From contig NZ_JACCHP010000020.1 in NCBI RefSeq assembly GCF_016031625.1, positions 186,001 to 250,000 on the forward strand: 64,000 bases of DNA. The letters run 5' to 3'. Every line of letters begins with the position of its first letter. Within the stretch, counting starts at the first letter, position 1. The notes under the pieces are model-generated. The model was not told the origin of the DNA and searched no databases. It saw nothing but the letters and a program-made list of their open reading frames with translations. The stretch comes from Bradyrhizobium agreste. Its GTDB lineage: Bacteria > Pseudomonadota > Alphaproteobacteria > Rhizobiales > Xanthobacteraceae. Below are positions 36,325 to 46,260 of the stretch, piece by piece. A program made the position numbers and the translations under genes.

Positions 36325-37468
36325 CAAGGATGCGTTTGGCGTCTATGTGCACTGGCCGTTCTGCCTGTCGAAGTGCCCGTATTGCGACTTCAACAGCCAT
36401 GTCCGCCACGCCGCGATCGACGAGGCGCGCTTTGCTTCGGCTTTCGCGCGCGAGATCGCAACGACTGCCGAGCGCGTGCCGGGTCGCGAAGTCACCTCGA
36501 TCTTCCTCGGCGGCGGCACGCCCTCGCTAATGCAGCCTGCGACCGTCGGCGCGGTGTTAGATGCGATCGGCAAGCACTGGACCGTCGCTGATGACGTCGA
36601 GGTGACGCTGGAAGCAAACCCGACCAGCGTCGAGGCCACGCGCTTTGCCGGCTATCGCATCGCCGGCGTCAACCGCGTCTCGCTCGGCGTGCAGGCGCTC
36701 GACGATGCCTCGCTGAAGGCGCTCGGCCGCATGCACAGCGCGCGCGAAGCGCTCGATGCCGTCGCCATCGCGCGCCGCGCGTTCGAGCGCTATTCGTTCG
36801 ACCTGATCTACGCCCGCCCCGACCAGACGCCGGCGATGTGGGCGGGCGAGCTACGGCACGCCATCGACGAAGCGGCCGAGCATCTGTCGCTCTATCAATT
36901 GACGATCGAGGAAGGCACGCCGTTCTTCGGCCTGCACCAGGCCGGCAAGCTGAAGACGCCGGACGAAGCGCTCGCACGCGCGCTCTACGACGTCACGCAG
37001 GAGACCTGCGACAAGCTCGGGCTACCCGCCTACGAGATCTCCAATCACGCGCGGCGCGGCGCCGAGTGCCGGCACAATCTGGTGTATTGGCGCGGCGAGG
37101 AATATGCCGGCATCGGGCCCGGCGCACATGGTCGCCTCGACATTGACGGGATCAGGCACGCCACCGCCACCGAGAAGCGTCCCGAGGCCTGGCTGATGCG
37201 GGTCGAGACCAACGGCGACGGAATCGTCAGCGACGAGCTCCTCAACAGCGAGGAGCGCGCCGACGAATTCCTGCTGATGGGTTTGCGTCTCACTGAGGGC
37301 ATCGATCCCGAGCGCTACAAGGCCCTCGCCGGCCGCCCGCTCGACCCCCGCCGCATCGCGCTCTTGCGCGAGGAAGGCGCGATCACGGTCGACGCGACGG
37401 GACGGCTGCGCGTCACCAGCAGCGGATTTCCAGTGCTGGACGCGGTGGTTGCGGATCTGGCGGCGTAG
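36311..37468 (+). CDS. hemW: Radical SAM family heme chaperone HemW
   Basis: A 385-residue HemN-like protein. The radical SAM cluster motif is C18-x3-C22-x2-C25 ([12 protein letters not shown]), with [11 protein letters not shown] and LEANPTSVE following. The diagnostic HNxxYW sequence of HemW is present ([20 protein letters not shown]), which separates it from true coproporphyrinogen oxidase HemN; it is therefore expected to bind and deliver heme. The start is a TTG at 36311 that overlaps the rdgB 3' end by 14 bp; no ATG or GTG is well placed. Last gene of rph-rdgB-hemW. Confidence 0.93.
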   Translation: MSRANKDAFGVYVHWPFCLSKCPYCDFNSHVRHAAIDEARFASAFAREIATTAERVPGREVTSIFLGGGTPSLMQPATVGAVLDAIGKHWTVADDVEVTLEANPTSVEATRFAGYRIAGVNRVSLGVQALDDASLKALGRMHSAREALDAVAIARRAFERYSFDLIYARPDQTPAMWAGELRHAIDEAAEHLSLYQLTIEEGTPFFGLHQAGKLKTPDEALARALYDVTQETCDKLGLPAYEISNHARRGAECRHNLVYWRGEEYAGIGPGAHGRLDIDGIRHATATEKRPEAWLMRVETNGDGIVSDELLNSEERADEFLLMGLRLTEGIDPERYKALAGRPLDPRRIALLREEGAITVDATGRLRVTSSGFPVLDAVVADLAA

Positions 37469-37488
37469 TCTTAGCCAAACTGGCTGTG

Positions 37489-37553
37489 CGCTCCCTCGCC
37501 CGCTTGCGGGAGGAGGGTTGGGGAGAGGGTGTCTCCGCAAGCGAGAGAGGTGA
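37489..37553. repeat. Dispersed palindromic repeat, short copy
   Basis: GCGCTCCCTCGCCCGCTTGC, GGGAGGAGGGTTGGGGAGAGGG, TGTCTCCGCAAGCGAGAGAGG. A degenerate copy of the family at 9987 and 31919, between the convergent hemW and YraM-like lipoprotein genes. Confidence 0.65.
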
Positions 37554-37558
37554 ACCAG

Positions 37559-38791
37559 CTACGCCCCAAAGCTCTTCGGCGAGCCCGCCACCGCGACGCC
37601 GCCGCCTTGCGTCACCTTCATCACCGCAAGGCCGCGCTGATTCGTGCCGTCCGCACGGAAGCGGAACAGGCCGTCGATGCCGGCAAAGCCGGATGGATTG
37701 GTGAGCACGTCGGAGGAGAAGCGCTGGCCGCCTTGCGTGCGCGCCAGCGCGGCGACGAGCGCGACCGCGTCATAGGCGAGCGTTGCGGTGCGGATCGGCT
37801 CCGCGCCGTACTTCGTGCGGTAGCGGCCCGAGAACGCGCGAAAACCGGCCGGGTCGGGCGCGGCGTAAAGGCCGCCCTGCAGCGCGGCGCTGGCATAGAC
37901 GCGCGGATTGTCCCACAGGCCGGTGCCGAGCAGCTGGATGTTGCGCAGGTTCGCGCCCGCGGCCGTCATCGCATCCGCCACTGAGACGACGGCATCGCCA
38001 TCATCGGCAATAAACAGCGCATCGGCGCCGCCGAGCTGCTGCGCCACGGTGCGCGCCGGCGTGGCGCGATCGGCGCCGTATTTCTCGAACGCGACGATGC
38101 GCCCGCCCCGCCGCGGCACTGCCGCCTTCACGGCAGCCTCGACGACATTGCCATAGGCGTTGTCGGGCACCAGCACGGCAACGGAGCGCTTTCCGATCCC
38201 GGCGGAATATTCGACGATGCGGTTGACGTCGGACTCCGGCAGGAACGAGAGCAGATAGACGCCGCGTCCGGCGATGCTGGAATCGGTCGAGAACGCGATC
38301 ACCGGGATGCCGCGCGCGCGTGCGGCCTGCGCCACCGCCGGAACCGATTGCGCGAACAGCGGCCCCAGAATGATCTCGGCGCCCTCGTCGACCGCCTGCT
38401 GCGCGCCGGCCTGCGCGCCTTGCGGGCTGCCATTGTCGTCCTTGATCAGGAGCTGGATGTTCGGGTTCTGGAACTCGGCCAGCGCCATCTCGGCGGCGTT
38501 GCGCATCGATTGCGCAGCGAGCCCGGCATTGCCGGCAGCCGAGAGCGGCAGGATCAGACCGACCTTCACGCCGCCGGTGCCGGCGGTGGTCGCCTGCTGC
38601 TGCGGGCCGGCCGGCTGGGCCGGCGGTGCGGAGCTCGAGAACGGGTTGGAGAACTGGCTGAGACTTTGCTGCACGCCCGCGCAGGCCGACAGCACGGGCG
38701 CACCGAGCAACAGGCCGAGCGCAGTCCGCCGGGTCGCCCCATGCGATCGGGGACCCGGAAGGTGAGACTTTGGATGACGCGGGCCGACCAT
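37559..38791 (-). CDS. YraM/LpoA-like penicillin-binding-protein-activator family lipoprotein (periplasmic-binding fold)
   Basis: A 410-residue protein with an N-terminal lipoprotein signal ending VLSAC (Cys37), preceded by RRTALGLLLGAP; the two arginines also make a Tat route possible. After a Pro/Gln/Ala-rich linker the rest (about 70-400) is a type-I periplasmic-binding (Leu/Ile/Val-binding) fold: VKVGLILPLSAAGNAGLAAQ, IQLLIKDDNGSPQGAQ, AEIILGPLFAQSVPAVAQAA. It lies back to back with rsmI (yraL) and near yraN, the same neighbourhood as E. coli yraL-yraM(lpoA)-yraN, which supports a cell-wall synthase activator role; that role is not proven for alphaproteobacteria. Divergent from rsmI. Confidence 0.85.
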   Translation of the reverse strand: MVGPRHPKSHLPGPRSHGATRRTALGLLLGAPVLSACAGVQQSLSQFSNPFSSSAPPAQPAGPQQQATTAGTGGVKVGLILPLSAAGNAGLAAQSMRNAAEMALAEFQNPNIQLLIKDDNGSPQGAQAGAQQAVDEGAEIILGPLFAQSVPAVAQAARARGIPVIAFSTDSSIAGRGVYLLSFLPESDVNRIVEYSAGIGKRSVAVLVPDNAYGNVVEAAVKAAVPRRGGRIVAFEKYGADRATPARTVAQQLGGADALFIADDGDAVVSVADAMTAAGANLRNIQLLGTGLWDNPRVYASAALQGGLYAAPDPAGFRAFSGRYRTKYGAEPIRTATLAYDAVALVAALARTQGGQRFSSDVLTNPSGFAGIDGLFRFRADGTNQRGLAVMKVTQGGGVAVAGSPKSFGA

Positions 38792-39131
38792 GGCAGCTTC
38801 TCTTCTGACCCGCCGTTCGCCGGCCGATCACGACATTGCTTCCGCGACACAGGCCGCGAATTCAGGATAGTGTCGGCAAATAGTTAACCAAAACAAAAGG
38901 ATAACAACCGCTTAACGCGGCCGCCATCCCGTCCCGGCAGCTCTTCGCCGTCACTCATTCACTCATCAAGGCGGCGTTTCCGTCGCGAATATGGCGCGAG
39001 GGCCCTCACTCCCTCCCGACGTGATCTTCCACCGATCACATTCCCGTCCGTTCCTCGCCCCTCACCTCGGCACGATCTTTTTCGGCGAGCTGGTTCCCAG
39101 CCCCGCGGATCGTGCCTAAGTTGACTTCATT
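38792..39131. other. Divergent intergenic region, no gene
   Basis: 340 bp between the YraM-like gene and rsmI. It contains AT-richer blocks (AGTTAACCAAAACAAAAGG, TTGACTTCATTATG just before rsmI) and a small inverted repeat GTGATC TTCCACC GATCAC near 39020-39038. No RNA gene or coding frame is convincing. The promoters of both divergent genes must be here. Confidence 0.5.
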
Positions 39132-40082
39132 ATGCGCGCAAAGCCGGCCCCGATAAATACGCCTGAAGCTCAAGATGCCGCCTCGCGCGGTTTCTCCATC
39201 GATGCCCATCGGGTCGCGGCGCCGAAGGCCGCGCCGGGCCTCCATCTGGTCGCGACCCCGATCGGCAATCTCGGCGACATCACCCTGCGGGCGCTACAGA
39301 CGCTCGCCGGCGTCGACGTCATCGCCTGCGAGGACACCCGCATCACCCGCCGCCTGACCGAGCGCTATGCGATCACGGCGCAGCTCAAGCCATATCACGA
39401 GCACAATGCGGAGGCCGCGCGTCCAAAAATCCTCGAAGCCCTCGGACAGGGCGGCTCGGTCGCGCTGGTGTCGGACGCCGGCACGCCGCTGATCTCCGAT
39501 CCCGGCTTCAAGCTGGTGCGCGAGGTCTGCGCCGCTGGCCACGCGGTGTATGCGCTGCCCGGCCCGTCCTCGGTGCTGGCCGCGCTGTCGGTCGCCGCGC
39601 TGCCGACCGACCGTTTCTTCCTCGAAGGCTTCTTGCCTGCGAAATCCGCCGCACGCCGCGCGCGTCTGGCCGAGCTCGCGCGCATCGACGCCACGCTGGT
39701 GATGTTCGAGTCCGGAAATCGGATGCAGGCCACCCTGACCGATCTCGCCGAGATCATGGGTGAGCGAGACGCCGCGGTCTGCCGCGAGCTGACGAAGCTG
39801 CACGAGGAGGTCAGACGCGCGCCCCTCGCCGAGCTTGCGCGACAAGCGGACGCGCCCGAGACGCGCGGAGAGTTCGTGCTGGTGATCGGTCCGCCCACGG
39901 CCGACGCCGAGGTTCTGACATCGGACGCGCTCGACGGTCTGTTGCGCAAGCAGCTTGCCGCGCACAGCGTCAAGGATGCCGTGGCGCATGCGGTTGCATT
40001 GTCGGGCCGGCCGCGCCGCGAGGTCTATGCCCGCGCGCTCGAGCTCGCAAAAGAATCGCGGGGCAGCGATGGCGAAGACTGA
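39132..40082 (+). CDS. rsmI: 16S rRNA 2'-O-methyltransferase RsmI
   Basis: A 316-residue tetrapyrrole-methylase-fold enzyme that methylates C1402 of 16S rRNA. Conserved [67 protein letters not shown] and [17 protein letters not shown] roughly 35-residue N-terminal extension precedes the core. Standard family length otherwise. Overlaps yraN by 14 bp, so the two are translationally coupled; gshB follows 10 bp later. Confidence 0.96.
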   Translation: MRAKPAPINTPEAQDAASRGFSIDAHRVAAPKAAPGLHLVATPIGNLGDITLRALQTLAGVDVIACEDTRITRRLTERYAITAQLKPYHEHNAEAARPKILEALGQGGSVALVSDAGTPLISDPGFKLVREVCAAGHAVYALPGPSSVLAALSVAALPTDRFFLEGFLPAKSAARRARLAELARIDATLVMFESGNRMQATLTDLAEIMGERDAAVCRELTKLHEEVRRAPLAELARQADAPETRGEFVLVIGPPTADAEVLTSDALDGLLRKQLAAHSVKDAVAHAVALSGRPRREVYARALELAKESRGSDGED

Positions 40083-40470
40083 GACTCCTGCGGAACCAAA
40101 AGTCGCATCGCCGGAGCGCGTCGCGGCGTTCCAGACGGGTATTTCCGCGGAGACCCGCGCCGCCGCCTACCTCATGGCCAAGGGCTACCGCATTCTCGCC
40201 AAACGTTATCGCACGCCGCATGGCGAGATCGACATCGTGGCGCGGCGCCGCAACCTGATCGCCTTCGTCGAGGTCAAGGCCCGCGCCACGCTGGACGACG
40301 CCGCTTTCGCCGTGACGGCCCGCCAGCAGCAGCGCATCATCGACGCCGCGCAAGGCTGGCTCGCAGCGCATCCCGAGCATGCCGAATTCGAATTGCGATT
40401 CGACGCCATGCTGATTGCGCCGCGCTCGCTTCCGCGCCATGTGTTGGCGGCATTCGACGCCTCGACCTGA
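40069..40470 (+). CDS. yraN: YraN family protein (UPF0102, endonuclease-like fold)
   Basis: A 133-residue protein of UPF0102. The nuclease-fold core reads [40 protein letters not shown] then [20 protein letters not shown], with E-D-E-K positions matching a PD-(D/E)XK active site. The family's cellular role is still unclear. The start at 40069 overlaps the rsmI stop by 14 bp in another frame, and gshB begins 10 bp after its stop, giving the operon rsmI-yraN-gshB. Confidence 0.92.
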   Translation: MAKTETPAEPKVASPERVAAFQTGISAETRAAAYLMAKGYRILAKRYRTPHGEIDIVARRRNLIAFVEVKARATLDDAAFAVTARQQQRIIDAAQGWLAAHPEHAEFELRFDAMLIAPRSLPRHVLAAFDAST

Positions 40471-40480
40471 AAGGCAGCCC

Positions 40481-41425
40481 ATGAAACTGAACGTCGCCGT
40501 CCAGATGGATCCCATCGCCCGCATCAACATCAAGGGCGATTCCACCTTCGCGCTGCTCTTGGAGGCGCAGAAGCGCGGCCATGGCCTGTCCTATTACACG
40601 CCCGACAAGCTCTCGATGGTCGGCGAGGAACTGGTCGCGCCGGTTCAGCTCCTGACCGTGCGCGACGAGCCCGGCGACCATTTCACCCTCGGCGAGCCCA
40701 AGCGCGAGGCGCTGAACGGCTTCGACGTGGTGCTGCTGCGCCAGGATCCGCCGTTCGACCTCGCCTACATCACCTCGACGCATTTCCTGGAGCGCATCCA
40801 TCCGAAGACGCTGGTCGTCAACGATCCCGCCTCGGTGCGCAACGCGCCGGAAAAGCTGTTCGTGATGAATTTTCCGCAGCTGATGCCGCCGACGCTGATC
40901 TCGCGCGACCTCGACGAGATCAACGCGTTCCGCGACAAGCACGGCGCCGTCGTCATGAAGCCGCTGCACGGCCACGGCGGCGCGGCGGTGTTCCGCGTGA
41001 TGCCGCAGGACATGAATTTCGGCTCGCTGTTCGACATGTTCTCGGTGACGTTCAGGGAGCCCTGGGTGATCCAGCAATTCATCCCCGAGGTGAAGCACGG
41101 CGACAAGCGCATCATCCTGGTCGACGGCGAGTTCGCCGGGGCGGTGAACCGCGTGCCGGCCGCCGACGACCTCCGCTCCAACATGGTGCGCGGCGGCGCG
41201 GCGCAGGAGACCGAGCTCACACCGCGCGAGCGCGAGATCTGCGCCACAGTTGGACCTGCGCTGCGCGAGCGCGGCCTGTTGTTCGTCGGCATCGACGTCA
41301 TCAACGGCAACCTCACCGAGATCAACGTGACGTCGCCGACCGGCATCCGCGCCATCGCGCGGCTCGGCGGCCCCGATGTCGCGGCGAAGATCTGGGACGT
41401 GATCGAAGCGAAGCGGAAGAAGTAG
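40481..41425 (+). CDS. gshB: Glutathione synthetase
   Basis: A 314-residue ATP-grasp enzyme that joins gamma-glutamylcysteine and glycine. [20 protein letters not shown] at the N-terminus, [50 protein letters not shown] and the C-terminal [13 protein letters not shown] are all standard GshB. Full length. Third gene of rsmI-yraN-gshB. Downstream lies a palindromic repeat at 41435-41522 and then the cpa pilus genes. Confidence 0.97.
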   Translation: MKLNVAVQMDPIARINIKGDSTFALLLEAQKRGHGLSYYTPDKLSMVGEELVAPVQLLTVRDEPGDHFTLGEPKREALNGFDVVLLRQDPPFDLAYITSTHFLERIHPKTLVVNDPASVRNAPEKLFVMNFPQLMPPTLISRDLDEINAFRDKHGAVVMKPLHGHGGAAVFRVMPQDMNFGSLFDMFSVTFREPWVIQQFIPEVKHGDKRIILVDGEFAGAVNRVPAADDLRSNMVRGGAAQETELTPREREICATVGPALRERGLLFVGIDVINGNLTEINVTSPTGIRAIARLGGPDVAAKIWDVIEAKRKK

Positions 41426-41434
41426 AGCTCTGCG

Positions 41435-41522
41435 CGTAGCCCGGATGGAGCGTTAGCGAAATCCGGGACGCTCATCACTCGCACCGGCCCCGGATTACGC
41501 TTTGCTCCATCCGGGCTACGGA
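41435..41522. repeat. Dispersed palindromic repeat (CGTAGCCCGGATGGAGCG / GCTCCATCCGGGCTACG)
   Basis: An 88-bp element with long perfect arms CGTAGCCCGGATGGAGCG and GCTCCATCCGGGCTACG and inner AATCCGGGACG / CCCCGGATTACGC. One of the most common repeat types of Bradyrhizobium and relatives. It follows gshB and could terminate its transcript. Confidence 0.85.
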
Positions 41523-41786
41523 CGACGCTCGCGGCCACCTGGCGCGCTAACGACGTATTCACCATGACGCCCGCGCGCGTCGTGCGAACGCGCGTGCCCG
41601 CCTACGTGAAACTACGGGGCCGCCAGCCGGCCCAATAACGCTGCGTTCACCATCTGCCGAAAACCAGCATCGCGGCCGGCGATCGCGTTCGGGCTCGCAA
41701 CACCCCTTATACTTTTGCTCCCTACTCATCGAGGCGGGGGAACACGCCAGGTGCGGTTCGAGTGCCCCGCGTAAGAGTAGAAGCGT
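41523..41786. other. Leader region of the cpa operon, no gene
   Basis: 264 bp between the gshB-side repeat and cpaB. It contains CGCGCGTCGTGCGAACGCGCG, an imperfect inverted repeat near 41575-41595, and an AT-richer CACCCCTTATACTTTTGCTCC about 85 bp before cpaB that could be the promoter region. No TTAA-N7-TTAA CtrA site is visible. No coding frame is convincing. Confidence 0.45.
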
Positions 41787-42608
41787 ATGAATACCGCACG
41801 CATTGTCGTTCTCGTCATCGCTCTCGGCGCCGGCGGCGTCGCCGCGTATCTGGCGAGCGGCTACCAGAATCCGCCCGCGCCCGTCCTGTCCGTCGCCGAG
41901 AAGCTGCCGACGGTCGAGGTGCTCATCGCCAAGAACGACATCCAGCTCGGCCAGGCCGTCAAGCCCGAGGACCTGCAATGGCAGGCCTGGCCCGCGGCCA
42001 CCGCCAGCAGCGCCTTCATCCGCCGCGACAGCAGGCCCCAGGCACCGACCCAGATCGCGGGCTCGATCGCGCGCGTGCCGTTGATGCAGGGCGAACCGAT
42101 CCGCGAGCAGAAGCTGGTCAAGGCCGAAGGCTCCGGCTTCATGGCCGCGATCCTGCCGTCCGGGATGCGCGCGGTCTCCACCGAGATTTCGGCCGAGACC
42201 GGCGCCGGCGGCTTCATCCTGCCGAATGACCGCGTCGACATCGTCCTGACCCGCCGGCTGAAGAATCCGGACGGCGGCAACAGCAACGGCCCGACCGGCG
42301 GCAACGACCTCATCCTGTCCGAGGTCATTCTCACCAACATCCGCGTGCTCGCGATCGACCAGGCCCCGAAGGAAAAGGAAGGCCAGAACGCGGTCGTCGG
42401 CAAGACCGTCACGCTCGAGCTCCGGCCCGACCAGATCGCCACGCTTTCGGCCGCACGCCAGGGCGGCACTCTGACACTCGCGCTGCGCAGCATCGTCGAT
42501 GCCAACGCAGCCGACGGCACGCCCGAGGACCAGGCGATCAAGCGCCCGGGCGGCGTGAACGTGATCCGTTACGGCGTCCAGGCATGGCAACTGACGTCAC
42601 AGAAGTGA
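41787..42608 (+). CDS. cpaB: Flp pilus assembly protein CpaB (RcpC)
   Basis: A 273-residue protein with one N-terminal membrane anchor/signal (ARIVVLVIALGAGGVAAYLA, about residues 4-23) and a SAF/antifreeze-like domain (about 45-120: VEVLIAKNDIQLGQAVKPED, QWQAWPA, GSIARVPLMQGEPI). CpaB sits in the periplasm and helps build or gate the outer-membrane secretin of the tight-adherence (Tad) pilus. First gene of cpaB-cpaC-cpaD-cpaE; cpaC begins 10 bp downstream. No pilin, prepilin peptidase, cpaF or tadBC gene is in the window. Confidence 0.93.
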   Translation: MNTARIVVLVIALGAGGVAAYLASGYQNPPAPVLSVAEKLPTVEVLIAKNDIQLGQAVKPEDLQWQAWPAATASSAFIRRDSRPQAPTQIAGSIARVPLMQGEPIREQKLVKAEGSGFMAAILPSGMRAVSTEISAETGAGGFILPNDRVDIVLTRRLKNPDGGNSNGPTGGNDLILSEVILTNIRVLAIDQAPKEKEGQNAVVGKTVTLELRPDQIATLSAARQGGTLTLALRSIVDANAADGTPEDQAIKRPGGVNVIRYGVQAWQLTSQK

Positions 42609-42618
42609 TGGGGACAGC

Positions 42619-44133
42619 ATGAACTACCGGGGTGATCGGACGGGCCTGCGCATTCGGGGGAAGCGCGTGCGCTCGTTCCTGACGGGGACGATGTTGATGC
42701 TGGGGCTGCTGGCACCGAGCGTCCTCAGTGCTGCGGAGGCGCCGGTCGGCGACCAGGCGCCGATGCAGGCGTCGGATCTCAGCGTGTCGCCGGTTGCGAC
42801 GATCGCACCGGCGCGGACGCGTTTTCTGTCGCTCGGCATCGGCAAGTCCGTCGTCATCGACCTGCCGCGCGAGGTCAAGGACGTGCTGGTGGCCGATCCC
42901 AAGATCGCCAATGCGGTGATCCGCTCGGCCCAGCGCGCCTATATTATCGGCGGCCAGGTCGGCCAGACCAACGTCGTGTTCTTCGCCGCCGACGGCCAGC
43001 AGGTCGCCTCCTATGACATCGCGGTGAAGCGCGACCTCAACGGCATGCGTGCAGCGCTGCGCCAGTCGCTGCCGGGCGTGCAGATCGAAGGCGTCGGCGA
43101 CAGCGTGATGCTGACCGGCTCGGTGTCGAGCCCGGTCGAGGCCCAGCAGGCCGGCGACGTCGCCGCAAAGCTGGTCGGCGGCTCGGACAAGGTCGTCAAC
43201 AACATCGTCGTGCGCGGCCGCGACCAGGTCATGCTCAAGGTCGTGGTCGGCGAGGTCCGCCGCGACATCGTCAAGCAGCTCGGCGTCGATCTCAGCGCCA
43301 GCCTGAACGCCGGCACCGCCGTGGTGAATTTCAACAATTCCAATCCGTTCTCGGTCTCCGGCGGGCCGATCGTCGGCAGCAATGGGCTCGGCGTCACCGG
43401 CTTCGCCAAGGGCGTCGCCACCGTCAATGCCACGATGCGGGCGATGGAGAGCGCCGGTGTCATGCGCACGCTGGCCGAGCCGAGCCTGACCGCGATCTCG
43501 GGCGAATCCGCCACTTTCGTTGCCGGCGGTGAATTCCCGATTCCCGGCGGCTATGCCTGCGATCCGGTCACTCACGTCTGCACCACCCAGGTCACCTACA
43601 AGAAGTTCGGCATCTCCCTGAACTTCACCCCGGTCGTGCTCAGCGAAGGCCGCATCAGCCTGCGCGTGATGACCGAGGTCTCTGAACTGTCGAACACCAA
43701 CTCGATCACGTTGACGCAGGCCGCGTCCGGGAACTCGACCAACTCGATCACCATTCCTTCGATCCAGACCCGCCGCGCCGAAACGACCCTGGAAATTCCC
43801 TCGGGCGGCTCGATGGCGATGGCCGGCCTGATCCAGCAGCAGACCAAGCAGGCGATCAACGGACTGCCTGGTGTCGACCAGGTGCCGATCATCGGCGCGC
43901 TGTTCCGCAGCCAGGACTTCGTCAACAACGAGACCGAGCTGATGGTGATCGTGACGCCCTATGTGGTGCGCGCGGTCGCCCAGAAAGAATTGTCGCGGCC
44001 CGATGACGGCTTCGCGCCGGCCTCGGACGCGCAGAGAGCGCTGCTCGGCCGGGTCAACCGCCTCTACGGCATCGCGAGCCGTGTCGATCCGATCGCCGGC
44101 ACGCCGGGCGATTTCGGCTTCATCATCGACTGA
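42619..44133 (+). CDS. cpaC: Tad pilus secretin CpaC (RcpA)
   Basis: A 504-residue outer-membrane secretin. A signal peptide (FLTGTMLMLGLLAPSVLSAA, about residues 16-35) precedes a pilus-N domain (SLGIGKSVVIDLPREVKDVL, then VADPKIANAVIRSAQRAYII) and a BON-like region. The secretin core reads MLKVVVGEVRRDIVKQLGVD, AEPSLTAISGESATFVAGGE, LNFTPVVLSEGRISLRVMTE and the C-terminal ELMVIVTPYVVR. It forms the multimeric pore through which the Flp pilus is extruded. Follows cpaB by 10 bp; cpaD follows after 51 bp. Complete. Confidence 0.95.
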   Translation: MNYRGDRTGLRIRGKRVRSFLTGTMLMLGLLAPSVLSAAEAPVGDQAPMQASDLSVSPVATIAPARTRFLSLGIGKSVVIDLPREVKDVLVADPKIANAVIRSAQRAYIIGGQVGQTNVVFFAADGQQVASYDIAVKRDLNGMRAALRQSLPGVQIEGVGDSVMLTGSVSSPVEAQQAGDVAAKLVGGSDKVVNNIVVRGRDQVMLKVVVGEVRRDIVKQLGVDLSASLNAGTAVVNFNNSNPFSVSGGPIVGSNGLGVTGFAKGVATVNATMRAMESAGVMRTLAEPSLTAISGESATFVAGGEFPIPGGYACDPVTHVCTTQVTYKKFGISLNFTPVVLSEGRISLRVMTEVSELSNTNSITLTQAASGNSTNSITIPSIQTRRAETTLEIPSGGSMAMAGLIQQQTKQAINGLPGVDQVPIIGALFRSQDFVNNETELMVIVTPYVVRAVAQKELSRPDDGFAPASDAQRALLGRVNRLYGIASRVDPIAGTPGDFGFIID

Positions 44134-44184
44134 GACGAACGGTTTGCGGACCGGGCAAGACACGGGGCAAGAGGGGACCAGGCG

Positions 44185-44775
44185 ATGACGACATTATCGG
44201 CCGATCGACGTCGCAGCTTGAGAATCGCGCTGGCACTGACGGGCCTCTCCGTCGTGCTCGGCGCCTGCAACACCACCGAGATCGTCACCCAGACGGTGCC
44301 GACCGACTATCGCCAGCGCCATCCGATCGCGGTGCAGGAAGGCAGGAAGTCGATCGTGATCTTTGTCGGCAAGAGCAGAGGCGGCCTCTCGGCTGCGCAG
44401 CATGCGGACGTCGCCGGCATCGCGCGGGACTGGGTGCGCGAAGGCACCGGTTCGGTCGTCGTCGACGTGCCCGTCGACACTGCCAATGCGCGCGCGGTCG
44501 CCGGCCCCTGCGGGTTGTGGCCGGAGGACGTCGGCCCTTCGATCCTCGATCCCGGCTACACCGAGAACCGGCCCTATTTCAACCTGGGCTGCGCCAGCCA
44601 GCGCAATTTTGCCGCGATGATCGATAACCCGGCCGACCTCGAGCAACCGCGCGCCGAGACGCCCGCCTATACCGCACGACGCGACATCGCGTTCGAGCGC
44701 TATCGCAAGGGCACGACGACGGCGACCACCTATCCCGAATCCGACAAGGCCAAACTCAGCGACACCGGCAGATGA
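44185..44775 (+). CDS. cpaD: Tad pilus lipoprotein CpaD
   Basis: A 196-residue lipoprotein. Signal peptide RRSLRIALALTGLSVVLGAC with the lipobox cysteine at residue 29, followed by TEIVTQTVPTDYRQRHPIAV, then a conserved SIVIFVGKSRGGLSAAQHAD region and NLGCASQRNFAAMIDNPADL, the CpaD signature. It helps localise the CpaC secretin in the outer membrane. Overlaps cpaE by 4 bp (ATGA). Confidence 0.92.
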   Translation: MTTLSADRRRSLRIALALTGLSVVLGACNTTEIVTQTVPTDYRQRHPIAVQEGRKSIVIFVGKSRGGLSAAQHADVAGIARDWVREGTGSVVVDVPVDTANARAVAGPCGLWPEDVGPSILDPGYTENRPYFNLGCASQRNFAAMIDNPADLEQPRAETPAYTARRDIAFERYRKGTTTATTYPESDKAKLSDTGR

Positions 44776-46061
44776 CAGCCATCCACGACGAAGACGCGGG
44801 CGATCCGCAGCATCCCGAGGAACACATCGCACCGGTTCCTCGCATTTCGGTGCAAGCCTTCTGCGAGACCGAGCAGACGCTCAAGGCGGTGACCGCGGCC
44901 GGCCAGGACCGCCGGCTCGCCAAGGCCCACCTCACCGCCAAGGACGGCGGCCTCGCAGCGGCAATCGAAGCCTATGAATCGATGCCGACGCCGAACGTGA
45001 TCGTCATCGAGTCCGACGGCACGCGCGACATCCTCGAGGGGCTCGACGACCTCGCCGGCGTCTGCGATCCCGGCACCCGCGTGGTCGTGATCGGCAGCCC
45101 CAACGACACCGCGCCCTATCGCGAGCTGGTGCGCCGCGGTGTCAACGATTACGTGGTCGGACCGGTCGACACCCTCGACGTGGTCCGCTCGATCTGCAGC
45201 CTGTTCTCGGCCTCCGAGGCCATCATCACCGGCCGCGTCATCGCCGTGGTCGGCGCCAAGGGCGGCGTCGGCGCGTCCACCGTCGCGCATAATCTGGCCT
45301 GGACCATCGCCCGCGACCTTTCGCTCGATTCCGTCGTGATCGATCTCGACCTCGCCTTCGGCACCGCGGGCCTCGACTACAATCAGGATCCGGTGCAGGG
45401 CATCGCCAACGCGGTGCTGTCGCAGGACCGGCCGGACACGGCGCTGATGGAGCGCCTGCTCGCCAAATGCACCGAGCGCCTCAGCCTCCTGGCGGCGCCC
45501 GCCACGCTCGACCGCGTCTACGATTTCGGTGCCGAAGCTTTTGATGCGGTGTTCGACACGCTGCGCATGACGACGCCGTGCATCGTGCTCGACGTCCCCC
45601 ATCAATGGTCCGGCTGGACCCGGCGCGCGCTGGTGAACGCCGACGACATCGTGATCGTGGCGGAGCCCGATCTCGCCAACCTGCGCAACACCAAGAACAT
45701 GCTGAGCGTGCTGAAGGCGGCGCGACCGAACGACCGGCCGCCGCTGTACTGCATCAACCAGGTCGGCATGCCCAAGCGCGCGGAGATCGAGGTCAAGGCC
45801 TTCGCCAAGACCATGGAGAGCCAGCCGATCGCGGTGATCCCGTTCGATTCGAAACTGTTCTCGACCGCGGCCAATAACGGCCAGATGATCGCGGAAGTCT
45901 CGAAGAACCACCGCACCACCCTTCTGTTCCAGAACATGGCGAACCGCCTCGCCGGCCGCGGCGAGGTGAAGAAGCCGAGACGCTCGCTGCTCGAGCCGCT
46001 TTTGAAGAAGCTGAAGGGCAAGTCGGGACGCAGCTCGGCCCCGCATCGCAAGGCGTCGTAA
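44772..46061 (+). CDS. cpaE: Tad pilus assembly ATPase CpaE
   Basis: A 429-residue protein with an N-terminal receiver-like domain (about 45-145; NVIVIESDGTRDILEGLDDL, DPGTRVVVIGSPNDTAPYRE) and a C-terminal MinD/ParA-type ATPase (about 155-400) with the deviant Walker A GAKGGVGAST, the VIDLDLAFGTAG switch and VLDVPHQWS. CpaE localises the pilus machinery, often at a pole. It ends the cpaB-E block; cpaF, which usually follows, is not here. A mobile-looking element lies next downstream. Confidence 0.94.
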   Translation: MTAIHDEDAGDPQHPEEHIAPVPRISVQAFCETEQTLKAVTAAGQDRRLAKAHLTAKDGGLAAAIEAYESMPTPNVIVIESDGTRDILEGLDDLAGVCDPGTRVVVIGSPNDTAPYRELVRRGVNDYVVGPVDTLDVVRSICSLFSASEAIITGRVIAVVGAKGGVGASTVAHNLAWTIARDLSLDSVVIDLDLAFGTAGLDYNQDPVQGIANAVLSQDRPDTALMERLLAKCTERLSLLAAPATLDRVYDFGAEAFDAVFDTLRMTTPCIVLDVPHQWSGWTRRALVNADDIVIVAEPDLANLRNTKNMLSVLKAARPNDRPPLYCINQVGMPKRAEIEVKAFAKTMESQPIAVIPFDSKLFSTAANNGQMIAEVSKNHRTTLLFQNMANRLAGRGEVKKPRRSLLEPLLKKLKGKSGRSSAPHRKAS

Positions 46062-46081
46062 GGGCCACAGTGGTGCTTCCT

Positions 46082-46238
46082 CCGTTCCCTCCCCCCTTGT
46101 GGGGGAGGGGCAGGGAGGGGGGTGCCACACGGGGACTCTTTCCGTCGCGCACCACCCGGCGCATCGTCAACACAACCAGTACCTTTTCCTGGGCTACCCC
46201 CCTCCCTAGCCCTCCCCCACAAGGGGGGAGGGAACGCA
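46082..46238 (+). repeat. About 157-bp non-coding element, copy 1 (CCGTTCCCTCCCCCC ends)
   Basis: Begins CCGTTCCCTCCCCCCTTGTG and ends CACAAGGGGGGAGGGAACGC, so the ends are inverted repeats. The inside reads GTGCCACACGGGGACTCTTTC and later CTTTTCCTGGGCTACCCCCCT. A second copy in opposite orientation is at 61575-61732. It has no open frame of its own and looks like a MITE-sized element. It separates cpaE from the TadD-like gene. Confidence 0.85.
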
Positions 46239-46260
46239 CCTCCATCGGTGCACGAACGGG

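Noticed and set aside
42538-44163. A 541-codon minus-strand open frame opposite cpaC
   Set aside because: Antisense shadow of the secretin gene with biased composition and no recognisable domain.
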